A stretch of DNA of 64,000 bases from Variovorax sp. V93. GTDB lineage: Bacteria; Pseudomonadota; Gammaproteobacteria; Burkholderiales; Burkholderiaceae_C. Made by a program: the position numbers and the translations under genes. Below are positions 1-9,585 of the stretch, one piece after another. Location: NCBI RefSeq assembly GCF_041154485.1, contig NZ_AP028669.1:806001-870000 (forward strand). The letters are read 5' to 3'. Position 1 is the first letter of the stretch. Every line of letters begins with the position of its first letter. A model generated the notes under the pieces. The model did not search any database, was not told the origin of the DNA, and saw nothing but the letters and a program-made list of their open reading frames with translations.

Positions 1-257
1 GCCGAGGGTTCGTAAACACCAGCCAAGGTGCGCAGCAGGGTCGACTTGCCGGCGCCGTTGTGGCCGATGAGTCCCAACCGATCACCGCTGCGAAGTTCGA
101 GGTTGATGTCGCTCAGCGCCTGGACGACGGTAACGCCTGTCTCCTTGCCGAAGCGCCCGCCCGTGACGGATGCCGCAAGCGTTTTCTTCAGCGAGGCCGC
201 GCCCGCACCATAGATGGGGAAATTGACTGCGACGTTCTTGAGTGAGATGGATGCCAT
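1..257 (-). CDS. wzt: Polysaccharide ABC exporter ATP-binding subunit (Wzt-type), partial
   Basis: Only the N-terminal 85 or so residues lie in the window; the gene runs off the left edge. It should power export of a polyprenyl-linked O-antigen or capsule chain through the permease encoded next to it. The Walker A motif GHNGAGKST is readable at about residues 65-73, after the family's N-terminal stretch with a [11 protein letters not shown] segment. The start ATG at 257 lies 3 bases after the permease stop codon, so the two are co-transcribed. The C-terminal carbohydrate-binding domain that would tell which glycan is exported is outside the window. The role follows from family and context. 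Confidence 0.85.
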   Translation of the reverse strand, partial: MASISLKNVAVNFPIYGAGAASLKKTLAASVTGGRFGKETGVTVVQALSDINLELRSGDRLGLIGHNGAGKSTLLRTLAGVYEPS

Positions 258-260
258 ATA

Positions 261-1067
261 TCAGAGCCAGTAAACGACGCGCCGACGGTATTTGACGAAG
301 AGCAGCGTGGAGGCGACAACGCTCACGGCAGTCCATGCCAGGATGCCGAGCCAGCTATGCATTTCTGCCACGCCGCCCATCAGCGGAGTGCGCAGCAGGT
401 CGAGCATCTGTGCGAAGGGATTCCACAGGATGTACTGAGCGCGCCCCGGAAGGCTCTCAGGAAGCCAGAAAACGGGCGTCAGAAACATCAACATCTGCAT
501 CACGCTGGTCACGATCTGGGTCACGTCCCGATACCGCGTGCAGATCAGGCCGAGCAGCAGGCCGAGAGCGTGCGCGTTGACGACCAGGATCGCGAGGGCC
601 GGCAGTACGAGCAGTGCCGACCATGACAGTGAAATGCCGGCCCAGAGCGCCACCGGGATATACAGCACGATCTGGTGCGCGAACTGAATCAAGTTGCGCG
701 CGATGCTGCGCCAGACGAACAGGCTGATCGGGAAGTAGCCCTGTTTCAGGTAATTGGACGAGCCCACGAATGCGTTGCACGCCTCGGATACCACGCTGGA
801 GAAGAAGCCCCAGAAGATGATCCCGAGTGCGAGGTGCGGAAAGAACTTGGACAGTTCCGTGCCGAAGAGCGAGCTGTAGAGCGGGCCCATGCCGCCGATC
901 ATCGCGCCCATGCTCAGTGTGAGCCAGAGCGGGCCGAGCATCGAGCGCCGATAGCGCAGCACGATGTCGAACCACGCCAGGGTCCACCAGATGTCGGTGC
1001 GGCGCGTACCTTCCCACCAGTCGGACAGGGCGCTGCGGTGGAGGTTGGAGTGAATTTCTTGGGTCAT
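261..1067 (-). CDS. wzm: Polysaccharide ABC exporter permease (Wzm-type)
   Basis: 268-residue inner-membrane permease of the ABC-2 polysaccharide-export family, the normal length for Wzm. It would form the channel that moves the finished lipid-linked polysaccharide to the periplasm. The N-terminus carries the family's amphipathic stretch (WWTLAWFDIVLRYRRSMLGP), followed by about six hydrophobic segments. I chose the ATG at 1067 because it overlaps the manC stop as ATGA; the frame stays open further upstream, but only inside manC. Its partner ATPase follows 3 bases downstream. Operon order on this strand is manC-wzm-wzt. Confidence 0.9.
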   Translation of the reverse strand: MTQEIHSNLHRSALSDWWEGTRRTDIWWTLAWFDIVLRYRRSMLGPLWLTLSMGAMIGGMGPLYSSLFGTELSKFFPHLALGIIFWGFFSSVVSEACNAFVGSSNYLKQGYFPISLFVWRSIARNLIQFAHQIVLYIPVALWAGISLSWSALLVLPALAILVVNAHALGLLLGLICTRYRDVTQIVTSVMQMLMFLTPVFWLPESLPGRAQYILWNPFAQMLDLLRTPLMGGVAEMHSWLGILAWTAVSVVASTLLFVKYRRRVVYWL

Positions 1068-2482
1068 GTGCGTCCGTAGGTGTCTGCGAGCCTGACGATA
1101 TCGTCCTCGCCAAGGTAAACACCGCACTGGACTTCGATGAGCACCAATAGTTCTTCGCCGATGTTGGTCAAACGATGTTTCTCCTTCAATGGGATGTAGC
1201 GATACTCGCCCGGCTTCGTGACATGTTCGGTGTCGCCGATCTGGACGATGCCTCGCCCTTGCACCACGACCCAATGCTCGGATCGCTGGTGGTGATATTG
1301 CAAAGACAGCGATTCTCCGGGCTTGACGGTGATCCGCTTGACTTTGTAATCGTTTTCTTCCTTCAGCGTTGCATAGGTGCCCCATGGGCGATGCACCACC
1401 GAGGGCAGGTGAACCGCCTCATGCTTTCGCGCCTTCAGTGTGTCGACAACCTTCTTGACTTCCTGTGCGCTGTCTTTGTGGGCAACGAGAAGCGCGTCGG
1501 GAGTGTCGACGATGACGAGATTGTGAACACCCAGCGTCGCCACCAGCTTCGGGATGTGGCTGTCGACCTGCACATGGGTGTCAGTGGTGTCGATCGCCAC
1601 GACGTCCGATGGCATCGTGTTGCCGCTCGCATCGGGCGGCTGAGCTTTTGCGACTGCGGGCCAGGAGCCAACGTCGCTCCAATGGAACTTGGCCGGCACG
1701 ACGTGCACATTGTCGGCAGGTTCCATCACTGCATAGTCGATGCTGATGTCGGGTTGGAGTCCAAAGGCGTGCAGGTCGAACTGGATCAAATTGCCCTCGT
1801 GTTCCGATGTCCGCAGTGCCTTTCTGGCGGCGACCAGCAGTTCGGGCGCGTACTTCTCGAAGGCGGCCACAATTGCGTCTGCCGTAAAGCAAAACATGCC
1901 ACTGTTCCAGTAGTAGCGTCCTGTTGCCAGATATTCCTGCGCGGTCTGCAGATCGGGTTTCTCGACGAAGCGCTTGGCTGGTTGGCTGGAGCGCGAAACC
2001 TGGGCCACTTCGATATAGCCGAAACCGGTGTCCGGACTCGTCGGGCTGATGCCGAAGACCACCAGCGCGCCTTGCGTGGCGAGCTTGAAGGCCTGATTGG
2101 CACTTGCGACGAAGGCTTCGACGTCGGGCACAAGGTGGTCGGCGGACAGCACGAGCATCACGGTGTCGCCGCCGAATTGCTCGATGCATTGCAGCGCTGC
2201 AAGCGCAATGGCCGGGCCGGTATTGCGGCCTTTGGGCTCGAGCAGCAGGGTGGCATCGGGCGGATCGGCCATCTGGTCCAACACATCCTTGGTGAGGAAC
2301 AGATGATCCTTGTTGGTGACGATCATCAGATCGCCAGTGCCGCAGGCTTGGCCGCGTTCGATGGCCTGCTGCAGCAGCGTCGAACCGCCGAGCTTCATGA
2401 AAGGTTTGGGAAATGCTTGCCGGGATGCCGGCCAGAGCCGGGAACCCGCTCCCCCTGAGAGCACAACTGATAGAACGTGCAT
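1064..2482 (-). CDS. manC: Mannose-1-phosphate guanylyltransferase / mannose-6-phosphate isomerase
   Basis: 472 residues, the usual size of the bifunctional type II enzyme making GDP-mannose from mannose-6-phosphate. The pyrophosphorylase signature GGAGSRLWP is at the N-terminus and FVEKP at about residue 168. The C-terminal cupin isomerase domain begins near HRPWGTY (about residue 365) and holds the metal-binding QYHHQRSEHW segment. The product feeds mannosyl, rhamnosyl or fucosyl residues of the glycan exported by the downstream wzm-wzt. It is transcribed divergently from the glycosyltransferase at 2577 across a 94-base gap. The start at 2482 directly precedes the conserved MHVLSVVLSGG. Confidence 0.93.
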   Translation of the reverse strand: MHVLSVVLSGGAGSRLWPASRQAFPKPFMKLGGSTLLQQAIERGQACGTGDLMIVTNKDHLFLTKDVLDQMADPPDATLLLEPKGRNTGPAIALAALQCIEQFGGDTVMLVLSADHLVPDVEAFVASANQAFKLATQGALVVFGISPTSPDTGFGYIEVAQVSRSSQPAKRFVEKPDLQTAQEYLATGRYYWNSGMFCFTADAIVAAFEKYAPELLVAARKALRTSEHEGNLIQFDLHAFGLQPDISIDYAVMEPADNVHVVPAKFHWSDVGSWPAVAKAQPPDASGNTMPSDVVAIDTTDTHVQVDSHIPKLVATLGVHNLVIVDTPDALLVAHKDSAQEVKKVVDTLKARKHEAVHLPSVVHRPWGTYATLKEENDYKVKRITVKPGESLSLQYHHQRSEHWVVVQGRGIVQIGDTEHVTKPGEYRYIPLKEKHRLTNIGEELLVLIEVQCGVYLGEDDIVRLADTYGRT

Positions 2483-2576
2483 TTTTCTTGTGGGTGTGAA
2501 GAAGGGGATAATTTTACCGGCCCGGCTCCGACAGGCCCGTAACCAGTGGAAGCATCTATTTTCGTGATATCGAGCA

Positions 2577-4538
2577 ATGTTCAGTAAGCCTACGCTGCCA
2601 GCCGCACAGCCCCAACAGCGGCGCCGCGGGCTCGATGGACGCTCGAGCAACGCTCAGTTGCAACGCCAGGTCGATGTGCTGGAGGGCCGGATCGGGGCCT
2701 TGCAGGAACAGATCCGCACGCTGACGCAGTCCACCAGCTGGCGTGTGACGGCACCGCTGCGCTGGGCGACTGATTGTCTCAGGCGAATCACGAGGGGCAC
2801 CGGCGTCCGGGCAAACGAGCCCGCCCAGGGCGGGCCCTACTCGGAATGGGTTGCACACTACGACGCCCCGGACGCAGCTTCGCTCGACGCTGTCCGGCTC
2901 GAAACCGGCAGTTGGGCGATGCGCCCGCGCTTCTTGATCCTGGTGAATGGCGATGCCGCCGGCGCGCCGGTGCTGCAAGGCGTGATCGGTTCGCTCCTGA
3001 CGCAGACCTACGCTGAATGGCGGCTCTGCCTGGTGCGGGAGGACGCACCGGGCGAGGAAATCCGGAGCCTGCTCGACAATCTTGGCGCAACTGATGCCCG
3101 TATCCGGCGCCGCGCGATCAATGCCGTCGAAGCAGCCTCCGCCTTCGGCCCTGCCGACTGGGTCGTGTGGCTCGACAAGGCCTGTATGCTGCCGGCCCAC
3201 GCGCTGTTCTGCGTGGCCAGGGAGATCGTCGAGCATCCCGCGGCCTCCATGATCTACGCTGACGAAGACCGGATCGACGCCGAAGGAAGGCGCAGCGATC
3301 CCTTCTTCAAGCCCGACTGGAACCCCGATCTTTTTCTCGGCCGCAATCTCTTTTCCCCGCTGGCCTGCATCCGGGTTTCACTGTTCGAAGACGCCGGCGG
3401 TTTGCGCCAACCATTCGACAAGGCCCCTGGCCTCGATCTGGCGCTGCGCTGCACCGAGCGCGCGAGCGCAGAGTCGATTCGACACATTCCCCGCGTGCTT
3501 GCGAGTGTCTTCGGCTCGACGTCTCCCGTGGCAGATCAGAGTGCCGGCGAACACGCCCTGAATCGACACTTCGAGCGGATCGGCGTCGCCGCCACCGCCA
3601 AGGCCACGCCTTTCGGCTTTCGCACCCGCTATGCCCTGCCGACGCAGCGCCCCTTTGTCTCGCTGGTCATCCCCACGCGCAATGCCCTGGACCTCGTACG
3701 CCAGTGCATCGAGAGCATCGTCATGGAGACGGCCTATCCGAACTACGAAATCCTGCTGGTCGACAACGGTTCGGACGATCCCGAAGCCCTGGCCTACTTT
3801 GCAGCATTGAATGCGCAGCAGAACATCACCGTCATCCGCGACGAACGCCCGTTCAACTACTCGGCGCTGAACAATGCGGCCGTGGCAAGAGCGCGCGGAG
3901 AGCTCATCGGCCTCGTCAACAACGATATCGAGGCAATCTCGCCCGATTGGCTCGACGAAATGGTGTCTCTCGCGCTGCAGCCCGGCGTAGGCGCGGTCGG
4001 CGCCAGGCTGCTTTACCCCGACATGACCATCCAGCACGGAGGCGTGATTCTCGGCGTGGGTGGCATCGCGGGGCATGCCTACAAGCACCTGCCTTCGACC
4101 GCGCCGGGCCATGGGGGGCGGGCCCAGCTCGTGCAGTCCTTCAGCGCGGTGACCGCCGCTTGCCTGGTCGTGCGCAAGTCGCTCTATGAACAGGTGGGCG
4201 GCCTCGACGAGGAGCATCTGGGCGTGGCTTACAACGATGTCGACTTTTGCCTCCGGCTGCGCGAGGCGGGTTTTCGCAACGTGTGGACGCCTTACGCAGA
4301 GCTGCTGCATCACGAATCGGCCACGCGCGGACTTGAAGTGGCCGATGCGTCGCGCCATCGCCTGGCGCATGAGGCCGAATGGATGCAGCGCCGCTGGGGC
4401 GCGCTGATTGCGAACGACCCGGCCTACAACCCGAACCTGACGCTGAATTTCGAAGACTTCGATCTGGCGTGGCCACCGCGCGTGGCACCCATCGCTTCGC
4501 CGCATCCACAACCCGCTCCCAAGGCGGGCAATCCATGA
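2577..4538 (+). CDS. Tandem family-2 glycosyltransferase with N-terminal coiled coil
   Basis: 653 residues. Residues about 20-50 are heptad-rich (NAQLQRQVDVLEGRIGALQE) and lead into STSWRVTAPLRW, a stretch common ahead of polysaccharide glycosyltransferase domains. A first GT2-like fold spans about 115-350; its expected acidic sugar-nucleotide motif reads WLDKAC, so this domain may be non-catalytic. A second GT2 domain (about 360-600) starts with FVSLVIPTRNALDLV and has LVNNDIEAISPDWL at the metal site. Cytoplasmic or membrane-associated glycan assembly is inferred. It overlaps the next gene by 4 bases (ATGA). Confidence 0.85.
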   Translation: MFSKPTLPAAQPQQRRRGLDGRSSNAQLQRQVDVLEGRIGALQEQIRTLTQSTSWRVTAPLRWATDCLRRITRGTGVRANEPAQGGPYSEWVAHYDAPDAASLDAVRLETGSWAMRPRFLILVNGDAAGAPVLQGVIGSLLTQTYAEWRLCLVREDAPGEEIRSLLDNLGATDARIRRRAINAVEAASAFGPADWVVWLDKACMLPAHALFCVAREIVEHPAASMIYADEDRIDAEGRRSDPFFKPDWNPDLFLGRNLFSPLACIRVSLFEDAGGLRQPFDKAPGLDLALRCTERASAESIRHIPRVLASVFGSTSPVADQSAGEHALNRHFERIGVAATAKATPFGFRTRYALPTQRPFVSLVIPTRNALDLVRQCIESIVMETAYPNYEILLVDNGSDDPEALAYFAALNAQQNITVIRDERPFNYSALNNAAVARARGELIGLVNNDIEAISPDWLDEMVSLALQPGVGAVGARLLYPDMTIQHGGVILGVGGIAGHAYKHLPSTAPGHGGRAQLVQSFSAVTAACLVVRKSLYEQVGGLDEEHLGVAYNDVDFCLRLREAGFRNVWTPYAELLHHESATRGLEVADASRHRLAHEAEWMQRRWGALIANDPAYNPNLTLNFEDFDLAWPPRVAPIASPHPQPAPKAGNP

Positions 4539-5539
4539 GCATCCCCCCTTCCCTCGAAGTCTCCGTCGCCCTGTGCACCCACAACGGCGCGCGTTTCCTG
4601 CGCGAGCAGGTGCGCAGCATCTGCCTGCAGACCCTGCCGCCGGTGGAGATCGTGCTGTCCGACGACGCATCGACCGACGGTTCGGTGGACGTGGTGCGCG
4701 CCGCGGTGGCCGAGTGCGCGGCCGAACGGCCGGAACACCCCGTGGCCCTGCGCATCTTCGAGAACAGGCCCGCGTTGCGCGTGGTCAAGAACTTCGAACA
4801 GGCGATCGGCGCCTGCACCAGCGAGCTGATTGCGCTCAGCGACCAGGACGACGTCTGGCTTCCCGAGCGCCTCGCGCAGATGGTGCCGCATTTCGAGCAC
4901 GACCCGAAACTGCTCCTCCTGCACACCGACGCGCGCCTGGTTGACGCCGAGCTACGCGACATCGGCCACACGCTGTTTCATGCGCTCGAGGTGACTCCGT
5001 CCGAGATCGAGCGCATCCACGGCGGCAAGGCTTTCGACGTGTTCCTGCGGCGCAACCTTGTGACAGGCGCGACCACGCTGTTTCGCCGCGCGCTGCTCGA
5101 ACATGCCATGCCTCTGCCCGTCGAATGGGTGCACGACGAGTGGCTGGGCATCATCGCGTCGGCCATCGGCCGGGTCGATCTGCTGGAGCAGCCGCTGATC
5201 GACTATCGCCAGCATGCGTCGAACCAGATCGGGGCGCGGCGCGACACCTTCGAAGCCAAGGTGCGCAAGGCCCTGGCTTCCAGGGGCAACACGCACGTCG
5301 AGCGGGCCATCAAGGCCGAGCTCCTCCTCGCGCGGCTGCAGAAGATCGGAGGCCGGGTGTCGCAGGAGATTCTCGAGAAGGTCCGCAGCAAGATCGAGCA
5401 CCAGCGCTTCCGCGCCGCCTTGCCCGCGTCCCGGCTCGCCCGTTGCCTGCCGATCTTCCGCGAAGCCATGACCGGCCGCTACGACAAGTTCGGCCGTGGC
5501 TTCCGGGGCGTGGTGCGCGACCTCTTCGAATCTGTGTAG
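4535..5539 (+). CDS. Family-2 glycosyltransferase
   Basis: 334 residues with a single GT-A fold. The nucleotide-binding start VALCTHNGARFLREQVRS and LSDDASTDGS sit near the N-terminus, and the donor/metal motif ALSDQDDVWLPERL is around residue 95. It probably adds one sugar (these SDQDDVW enzymes are often rhamnosyl- or mannosyl-transferases) to the exported glycan; the donor cannot be read from sequence. The start at 4535 overlaps the preceding stop as ATGA, which supports translational coupling. The frame stays open upstream, but that extension lies wholly within the previous gene. Confidence 0.86.
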   Translation: MSIPPSLEVSVALCTHNGARFLREQVRSICLQTLPPVEIVLSDDASTDGSVDVVRAAVAECAAERPEHPVALRIFENRPALRVVKNFEQAIGACTSELIALSDQDDVWLPERLAQMVPHFEHDPKLLLLHTDARLVDAELRDIGHTLFHALEVTPSEIERIHGGKAFDVFLRRNLVTGATTLFRRALLEHAMPLPVEWVHDEWLGIIASAIGRVDLLEQPLIDYRQHASNQIGARRDTFEAKVRKALASRGNTHVERAIKAELLLARLQKIGGRVSQEILEKVRSKIEHQRFRAALPASRLARCLPIFREAMTGRYDKFGRGFRGVVRDLFESV

Positions 5540-5578
5540 GCTTGCGCCCCAAGCGAATCGCGTCACTTCAGAAAAACA

Positions 5579-6640
5579 ATGACCCCCACGAATCCCTCTC
5601 CAGCAACCATTGCCGGCGCTCCGGGCGCTTCACCCAGCGTGGTGGTGATCATCCCGTTCTACAACGGCGCCGATTTCATCGAGCGCTCGGTTCGCAGCGT
5701 GTTCGAGCAATCAGTGCCCGCGAATGAAGTGATCGTGGTCAACGACGGCTCCCGGCCCGAGGAGCGCGCGGCGCTCGATGCCCTTGCGCAGCGTTATCCA
5801 TTCCGCATCCTGGACAAGGAGAACGGCGGCCAGGGCTCCGCGCGCAACGCCGGGGTGGCGGCTTCCACGTCCGAGTTCATCTGCTTCCTCGACCAGGACG
5901 ATTTCTACCTGCCGAACCACATCGAGACGCTCGTCACCTCGATCCCTCCCGACGACCGGCTCTTCGGCTATATCTACGCCGACCTGTACGAGGCCGACGG
6001 CGACGGCAACGTGATCCGTACGGGCGTCATCAAGGACCATGCACAACACCCGAAGCGCAGCATCTTCGACCTGTTGCGCTACGACATGTTCGTGCTGCCC
6101 TCGGCCACGCTCGTGAGCCGCAAGGCATTCGAAGCGGTGGGCGGTTTCGACTCGCAGTTCATGGGCTACGAGGATGACGACCTCTTCCTGCGCATTTTCC
6201 GCAAGGGCTACAGCAATCACTTCGTGGACAAGGCGGTGACGGTCTGGTGCATCCACACGGCGAGCACGTCGTTCGGCATCCGGATGGTTCGCAGCCGCTT
6301 CAAGTATTTCAAGAAACTGCTGCAGATGTTCCCCGACGAGCATCAGCGCGGCCGCTACTACCTGCGCGAATACCTGATGCCGCGCTTTCAGCTGTTCTTC
6401 GTCAATGAAGCGATCGAGGCGATCAAGAAGGACGACCAGTACCGGGGGGAGATGAGCGCGGTGCTGGCCGAGTACGCTGCCATCGTCTTTGCGAACCCTT
6501 ATGTGGGCCGCAAGAAGAAGCTGCGCCTCTGGATCACGCTCTTCCTGCTGCGCCACAGCACGCCGGGCATGGTCCGCTTCGTGGGCGCGGTCACTCGGCT
6601 GCCGGGCATCCGCAGCCTGCGGCGCATCTACAAGAGCTGA
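5579..6640 (+). CDS. Family-2 glycosyltransferase
   Basis: 353 residues. After a proline/alanine-rich leader the GT2 fold opens with SVVVIIPFYNGADFIERS; VNDGSRPEERAAL and the metal motif CFLDQDDFYLPNHIETL follow. The C-terminal third is rich in basic and aromatic residues and may sit against the membrane. It is the third glycosyltransferase in the same direction and lies 39 bases after the previous stop. The gene is convergent with the acyltransferase ending at 6665. Donor and acceptor are unknown. Confidence 0.85.
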   Translation: MTPTNPSPATIAGAPGASPSVVVIIPFYNGADFIERSVRSVFEQSVPANEVIVVNDGSRPEERAALDALAQRYPFRILDKENGGQGSARNAGVAASTSEFICFLDQDDFYLPNHIETLVTSIPPDDRLFGYIYADLYEADGDGNVIRTGVIKDHAQHPKRSIFDLLRYDMFVLPSATLVSRKAFEAVGGFDSQFMGYEDDDLFLRIFRKGYSNHFVDKAVTVWCIHTASTSFGIRMVRSRFKYFKKLLQMFPDEHQRGRYYLREYLMPRFQLFFVNEAIEAIKKDDQYRGEMSAVLAEYAAIVFANPYVGRKKKLRLWITLFLLRHSTPGMVRFVGAVTRLPGIRSLRRIYKS

Positions 6641-6664
6641 CGCAGCGGCTCGCCGCCGGGCCAG

Positions 6665-8698
6665 CTAGCGAGCGGCCGCCGCGGGCTGCTTCTGCGTCGT
6701 CATCGCCACGTCGATGTAGGTGGCGAACTGGCGTACATATTCGGCCCGCAGGTGGCCGGAGTCCTTGTAGATCGGCGTCGCGTCCGCGTCCGCCCGGGTG
6801 CACTGGTCGTTCTTGCAGAGTGTCGGGATCGGATCGATCACGATCGCACCGCTGCGCTTCGCGATCTGGCGCATGCGTTCGTGGAGCTCCTTCTGCACCG
6901 GCGTCCAGGGTGCGGTCGGCGACATGCGCGCCACTTTCATGTCTCCAAGCCGCCCTCCCTTGATGAATTCTTCGGGCCCAAAACCTTCCCCCACCGGATT
7001 GTCCAGCACCAGATAAACCTGCTTGTGCTTGGCAAGGTTCGTCATTACCGCCTCGAGCATGTTGAGCGCAAGGTCCACGCCGCCGCCGCCCATGAAGCGG
7101 TGTTTGGTCTTGCCGTCGGAGTAGTAGTAACGGTCCGCGTCGGCGTTCGCGGCATTGGGCTTGCCGGTCTCCGAGAAGTAGCAGTTCCAGCAGCCGCCGA
7201 ACACCACCGCATCGAACTTGTCGCTGATGGCCAGGCGCATGGCGCCATCGCGGCGCTCGCCGCACAGGTTGTTCTTTTCGTCGACCACGTTGGGAATGGG
7301 CGGGCAGGCGCCCCAGGTGGCGAAGGAGAGCGAATCGAGCGTGTCGGGCGCGATCTTGCTGAGTTCCACGGCGCGCGGGCCGTATTGCTCGATGTGGCTG
7401 TCGCCGAAGAGCAGCACCCGGCGCTTGCCATGGCCGATCTGCTGGAGCACCTCGCCGTCGACCTTGATGGGGCTCAGCCCGTCCGGGTAACCCCAGTCCT
7501 TGGCAGCCGCGGCCGTCTTGTTGAAGTAGGGGTCGCTGTGCCGCCCCACGTAGTAGCGCGTGGCCGCCAGGGTGCCCAGCACCACGAAGCCCACCATCAG
7601 CGCCACCAGCACCGAGATGACGGTGTCGTTCTCGCTGCGGCGCGTGCCGCGCTCGACGAAACGGTAGGTCAGCCAGGCCAGCACGACGGCCGCCAGCAGC
7701 ATCAGCGCGCGCAGGCCATTGGAGGGCAGGTCGCCCTCGACGATGCGCGCATACACCAGCAGCGGCCAGTGCCAGAGGTACAGCGGATAGCTGATCAGGC
7801 CGACCCATACCATCGGCTTCGAGGCGAGCACGTAGCGGTTGAGCACGCCGGTCGGGCCGGCCGCGATGCAGTAGAACGCACCCAGCGTGGGCAGGATGGC
7901 CCAGAACCCCGGGAATGCCTTGCCGCCGCGGATGAACGCGAGGCCCAGGCCGATCAGCACCAGCCCGGCGATCGACTGCGCATGGCGGCCCCAGCCCGGC
8001 TTGGGCAGGGGCCGGTGCAGCCGCATGTACGCCAGCATGCCGCCGATCATCAGCTCCCAGAAGCGCGACAGCGGCGAATAGAAGGCCGCCGTGCGGTGGC
8101 TGTGGATGGTCGTGACGTTGAGCAGGAACGACAGGGCCGCCACCGTGCCCACCACCGCGAGCACGCGCCACTTGCGCTTCCAGGCCAGGCCCAGCAGCAC
8201 GGGCCAGAAGATGTAGAACTGCTCCTCGATGGCCAGCGACCACAGGTGCAGCAGCGGCTTGGTTTCGGCCGCGTTGTCGAAGTAGCCGGCTTCGCTCCAG
8301 AAGGCGAAGTTCGAGACGAAGCCGGCGCCCGCCGCCACGTGCTTGCCGAGCTGCTCCCACTCGTGCGGCAGCAGCGCATACCAGCCGAAGGCAAAGGTCG
8401 CGGCCAGCACCAGCACCAGCGCCGGGAAGATGCGCTTCACCCGCCGGGCGTAGAACTCGCGGTAGCTGAACCCGTCGCCCTCGAAGCTGCCCAGGATGAT
8501 GGTGGTGATCAGGAAGCCCGAGATGACGAAGAAGATGTCGACCCCGATGAACCCGCCCTTGATCCACTGCGGAAACGCGTGGTAGCCGAGCACGGAAAGC
8601 ACGGCGACGGCGCGCAGGCCGTCGATGTCGGGTCGGTACTTGGGATGGAGCAGGTGGGCGTGTTCCTGCGGGGCTGTCGGGCTGCTCGTGGTCGTCAT
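6665..8698 (-). CDS. OafA/YrhL-type acyltransferase with C-terminal SGNH domain
   Basis: 677 residues, the usual length for the acyltransferase-3 plus SGNH fusion that O-acetylates surface glycans. The N-terminal half is a multi-pass membrane domain starting YRPDIDGLRAVAVLSVLGYH, with the conserved Asp-Gly-Leu-Arg and His, then FIGVDIFFVISGFLIT. The C-terminal periplasmic SGNH hydrolase-like domain has LLFGDSHIEQYG as its nucleophile block and a DSGH (DxxH) motif near the end. The start MTTTSS at 8698 precedes the glycan-acyltransferase core by about 25 residues. Acetylation of the polysaccharide made by this cluster is inferred. Confidence 0.9.
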   Translation of the reverse strand: MTTTSSPTAPQEHAHLLHPKYRPDIDGLRAVAVLSVLGYHAFPQWIKGGFIGVDIFFVISGFLITTIILGSFEGDGFSYREFYARRVKRIFPALVLVLAATFAFGWYALLPHEWEQLGKHVAAGAGFVSNFAFWSEAGYFDNAAETKPLLHLWSLAIEEQFYIFWPVLLGLAWKRKWRVLAVVGTVAALSFLLNVTTIHSHRTAAFYSPLSRFWELMIGGMLAYMRLHRPLPKPGWGRHAQSIAGLVLIGLGLAFIRGGKAFPGFWAILPTLGAFYCIAAGPTGVLNRYVLASKPMVWVGLISYPLYLWHWPLLVYARIVEGDLPSNGLRALMLLAAVVLAWLTYRFVERGTRRSENDTVISVLVALMVGFVVLGTLAATRYYVGRHSDPYFNKTAAAAKDWGYPDGLSPIKVDGEVLQQIGHGKRRVLLFGDSHIEQYGPRAVELSKIAPDTLDSLSFATWGACPPIPNVVDEKNNLCGERRDGAMRLAISDKFDAVVFGGCWNCYFSETGKPNAANADADRYYYSDGKTKHRFMGGGGVDLALNMLEAVMTNLAKHKQVYLVLDNPVGEGFGPEEFIKGGRLGDMKVARMSPTAPWTPVQKELHERMRQIAKRSGAIVIDPIPTLCKNDQCTRADADATPIYKDSGHLRAEYVRQFATYIDVAMTTQKQPAAAAR

Positions 8699-8781
8699 CG
8701 TCGTCGTTGGGGAGGGGAAGGCGCCTGCGGTCTCTGGCTTCCCGGCCCCGGATTGTCTTCGCAAACGCACAAGCGCCTTTT

Positions 8782-9540
8782 TCAGGCCTGGCGGGATCGG
8801 GCCCGCAGGTAGCGCCAGAACGCACCCGAGGTCCACACCTTGAACAGGCTGGTCACGTGCCAGTAGAGGTGCTTCCTGCTGCTGCGGCTGGCGCGCTGGG
8901 CCTCGTGGCGCGCGAGCAGGTCTTCGCCCACCTGCAGCTTCCAGCCCGCCAGCTGGGTGCGGGCGCAGATGTCGAAGTCTTCGCCGTACATGAAGAAGCG
9001 CTCGTCGAAGCCCCCGATCTGGCGGTAGGCCTGGCTGCGGAACAGCATGAACAGGCCCGGAATCCAGTCCGGCACCGCCGGGCGCACGTACCCCGGCTTG
9101 CGCCGCGTGAGGATCTCGAGCGGCGTGATGATGGCGCGGTGCTGCTCGGGCGTGCTGCGGCCGGGCTCGAGGATGCGCGGCGTCAGCAGGCCGGCATCGG
9201 GCGCGGCCTGGGCCATCAGCGGCGCCAGCACGTCGCCGTCCAGGCGGATGTCGGGGTTGAGCACCAGGAACCACGGCGTATCGCAGTGCCCGAAGGCCTG
9301 GTTGTGGTTGGCGCCAAAGCCCTTGGGGCTGGCGTTTTCGATCCGCTCGACCGCAAAACCCCAGTCCAGGCCGGCCAGCACGTCGGGTTCGGGGATGTTC
9401 AGCGTGAGCACGACCTTGGCGGTCGAACTGCGGCAGAAACGGTCCAGCTGCTCGAGCAGCGGGCGCACCAATGCCAGCTGGCCGTGGCTGACGATCGAAA
9501 TGGTGATCGGGGGGGAAGAAGGGGAAGGGGGCGCTGGCAT
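8782..9540 (-). CDS. Family-2 glycosyltransferase (WbbL-like)
   Basis: 252 residues, a compact GT2 enzyme. ITISIVSHGQLALVRPLLEQ begins the nucleotide-binding fold, GFGANHNQAF and FLVLNPDIRLDGDVLAPL form the donor/metal site, and FFMYGEDFDICARTQLAGWK is the usual C-terminal catalytic block. This N-P-D-I pattern is typical of rhamnosyltransferases of the WbbL group, but the sugar is not proven. It precedes the acyltransferase on the same strand with an 83-base gap and is divergent from the WecA-like gene, 45 bases away. Confidence 0.83.
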   Translation of the reverse strand: MPAPPSPSSPPITISIVSHGQLALVRPLLEQLDRFCRSSTAKVVLTLNIPEPDVLAGLDWGFAVERIENASPKGFGANHNQAFGHCDTPWFLVLNPDIRLDGDVLAPLMAQAAPDAGLLTPRILEPGRSTPEQHRAIITPLEILTRRKPGYVRPAVPDWIPGLFMLFRSQAYRQIGGFDERFFMYGEDFDICARTQLAGWKLQVGEDLLARHEAQRASRSSRKHLYWHVTSLFKVWTSGAFWRYLRARSRQA

Positions 9541-9585
9541 GGTCTAATTTCGCTCGGGAATTCTAGGGTTCCCCAACACCCACAC

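Noticed and set aside
9505..9535. G-rich run near the start of the glycosyltransferase at 9540 as another phase-variable tract
   Set aside because: The longest uninterrupted G run there is short and broken by A residues; it encodes an ordinary Pro/Ser-rich leader.
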